Origin: Accumulibacter sp.
GTDB lineage: Bacteria; Pseudomonadota; Gammaproteobacteria; Burkholderiales; Rhodocyclaceae
Direction of reading: 5' to 3'
DNA length: 32,912 nt
NCBI RefSeq assembly: GCF_023806635.1
Contig: NZ_JAMTDQ010000020.1
Coordinates: forward strand, 1-32,912
Position numbers and translations under genes: made by a program. Position 1 is the stretch's first letter. Each line of letters opens with the position of its first letter. Below the pieces are notes generated by a model. It ran no database searches, was not told the DNA's origin, and saw nothing but the letters and a program-made list of their open reading frames with translations. Below, in pieces: positions 31,426 through 32,912 of the stretch.

Positions 31426-32826
31426 TTAGGCACCCTCCCCCTTGTTGTCCGATTTGGCCTCGTTCGACGCTGCGGCCGCATCCACCGCAGCGGCCGCCGG
31501 TGACGTTTCGCTGCCGGCAGCCGGGTCAGCGGCGTCAGCCACCGCCGGCGCGCTCGGTACCGGCAGACGTTCGACGAGAACGCGCGTGATGCGGTTGTGT
31601 TCCAGGTCCTCGACGGTGAACCTGAGGCCGCAGAGTTCGATCGTCGCGCCGCTCGCCGGCAGCTCGCCGAAGGCCTGCAGCAGCGCCCCAGCGAGGGTTT
31701 CGACTTCCTCGCTCTCGATCCGCACGCCGAACTCCTGGCTGAAGTCGTCGAGCGGCATGCTGGTGTCGATCAGGCGGCGGCCGTCCGCGAGGTCGCTCAT
31801 CAGGTGCCGCGGCACGACGTCGCTGTCGGAAGGACTGGCGATCTCGCCGAAGACGCATTCGAGCAGGTCCTCCATCGTCACCAGGCCCGTGACGCCGCCG
31901 TACTCGTCGACGATCAGCGCGAACGACAGCTTGCGCTGGCGGAAGGTGTGGAACAGCTCGACAGCCGGTTTCGATTCCGGGAAGAAGTGCGGCTGCCGCA
32001 GCAGCTTGCGGAGTCCCTGCGGATCGCGCTCCAGCCGGGCGAGATCGACGCCGAGCAGGTCGCGCGTATGGAGAATGCCGAGAATGGTGTCGCGATGCCC
32101 CTTGAAGACCGGATAGCGCGACTGCCGCGTCGCCCGGATCTGCGCCAGCAGTTCGCTCACCGGCAGGTCGGCCGCGAGGAACTGGATGTCCGAGCGTGGC
32201 CGCATGATGTCGCTCAGCGACTTGTTGCCGAAGTCGAAGATCTTCTCGATGTACTGCGCTTCCTGGCTGTCGAGTGCGCCCTCGCCGACGGCGTCATGTA
32301 CCAGCGTGCGGATCATGTCCTCGGTGACCAGATTGCCCTCCGAGCGCTGCTTGCCGACGATCAGCGTGATGAAGAAATCGGCGATGTGCCGGATGACCTC
32401 GCGCAGCGGCGTGATCAGTCGTGCGAACAGCGCGATCGGCCGACACTCCGCATTGGCAAAGGCGACGTTGTTGCGGATCGCCAGCACCTTCGGCGTGATC
32501 TCGCCGAAGAGCAGCAGGATCGGCACCATCACCAGCAGGTTGATCATCTCGTTCTCGGCGCCGAAGAGGTGGATGATCATCGCCGCCGAGATCACCGACG
32601 CCGACACGTTGACGAATTCGTTGCCGATCAGGATGGTGACAATCAGCCGCCGCGGCTCGCTGCGCAGGCGTTCGATGAGCTCGATGCGCGGGTTCTTCGC
32701 CGCGCGCATCTGGTCAAGCTGAAACTGGCTGAGCGAGAACAGCGAGGTTTCAGTGCTCGAGAAGAAACCCGAAAAACCGAGCAGGACGACAAAGACAATC
32801 AGTTCGATCCATAGGGCAGGATCCAT
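31426..32826 (-). CDS. CNNM/CorC-type membrane protein, second copy, with acidic Ala-rich tail
   Basis: A 466-residue paralogue of the downstream gene with the same layout: a DUF21 membrane domain (about 1-190, SGFFSSTETSLFSLS near 20-34), a CBS pair (about 205-330, with IMRPRSDIQFL and a DEYGGVTGLVTMEDLLECVF end), and CorC_HlyC (about 345-425). It differs by a final ~40-residue Ala/Asp/Glu-rich tail that looks disordered. The ATG at 32826 has a strong GGAGGAAGG ribosome site (32835-32843 read on the minus strand). Paired copies may form a heteromer, since these proteins dimerise; that is an inference. Nothing is seen in the remaining 86 bases at the right edge. Confidence 0.92.
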   Translation of the reverse strand: MDPALWIELIVFVVLLGFSGFFSSTETSLFSLSQFQLDQMRAAKNPRIELIERLRSEPRRLIVTILIGNEFVNVSASVISAAMIIHLFGAENEMINLLVMVPILLLFGEITPKVLAIRNNVAFANAECRPIALFARLITPLREVIRHIADFFITLIVGKQRSEGNLVTEDMIRTLVHDAVGEGALDSQEAQYIEKIFDFGNKSLSDIMRPRSDIQFLAADLPVSELLAQIRATRQSRYPVFKGHRDTILGILHTRDLLGVDLARLERDPQGLRKLLRQPHFFPESKPAVELFHTFRQRKLSFALIVDEYGGVTGLVTMEDLLECVFGEIASPSDSDVVPRHLMSDLADGRRLIDTSMPLDDFSQEFGVRIESEEVETLAGALLQAFGELPASGATIELCGLRFTVEDLEHNRITRVLVERLPVPSAPAVADAADPAAGSETSPAAAAVDAAAASNEAKSDNKGEGA

Positions 32827-32912
32827 GGTTCACACCTTCCTCCAGTCAGAGACCACAATTGTTACGTCTTCCTCTCCCAGAGGGCTGAGGCGCTCGCTCA
32901 TCCCGCGAACGG

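Noticed and set aside
28492-31503. 1003-codon plus-strand frame
   Set aside because: Runs out of frame through trkH and antisense to the CNNM gene, both of which have complete motifs.
1-32912. CRISPR array, tRNA, rRNA or complete insertion sequence
   Set aside because: No regularly spaced repeats, no cloverleaf-like or rRNA-like sequence and no transposase were recognised by eye on either strand.

Overview
The window is a high-GC (roughly two thirds G+C by eye) stretch of a gram-negative bacterial chromosome, most likely a betaproteobacterium of the Rhodocyclales / 'Candidatus Accumulibacter' type. I judge this from codon use, the prfB-lysS order with a frameshift-controlled prfB, and the mix of ion-transport genes; the genus is an inference, not a search result. 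Genes are densely packed and many are joined by ATGA/GTGA overlaps.

Layout. 1-2624 (minus): type I restriction-modification genes hsdM and hsdS, with hsdS running off the left edge. 2974-5659 (minus): cimA-leuB, branched-chain amino acid synthesis through citramalate. 6281-9543 (plus): an unrecognised 410-residue protein, an alpha/beta hydrolase and a lipoprotein-type zinc aminopeptidase. 9610-12352 (plus): cbiM-cbiQ-cbiO, an ECF importer for cobalt or nickel, with a strong promoter overlapped by an AT-rich dyad. 12372-16575: two minus-strand genes, one a three-part fusion of a PPP-like metallophosphatase, a SLOG-like nucleotide-binding domain and an NMN adenylyltransferase, diverging from a Nudix hydrolase. 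16677-21136 (plus): prfB (programmed +1 frameshift), lysS, a stand-alone MnmC2-like FAD oxidoreductase and an unrecognised gene. 21384-24086 (plus): a coupled chain of a short HPF/RaiA-like ORF, terC, a NaChBac-type voltage-gated sodium channel and a P-type ATPase reduced by a large in-frame internal deletion. 24168-24855 (plus): a HigB-HigA toxin-antitoxin pair. 25460-28223 (minus): DUF1538 membrane protein, P-II-like protein, CBS-pair protein and an unrecognised small protein. 28661-30121 (plus): trkH. 30178-32826 (minus): two adjacent CNNM/CorC-type membrane proteins.

How the genes work together. A large share of the right half concerns ion movement (TerC, NaV channel, ATPase remnant, DUF1538 with P-II and CBS modules, TrkH, two CNNM proteins). 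The most unusual locus is 12372-16575: adenylyltransferase, phosphatase, SLOG and Nudix modules together suggest an undescribed NAD- or nucleotide-processing or sensing system. Second in interest are the DUF1538/P-II/CBS operon beside trkH and the in-frame P-type ATPase remnant behind the sodium channel. No rRNA, tRNA, CRISPR array or complete insertion sequence was seen.
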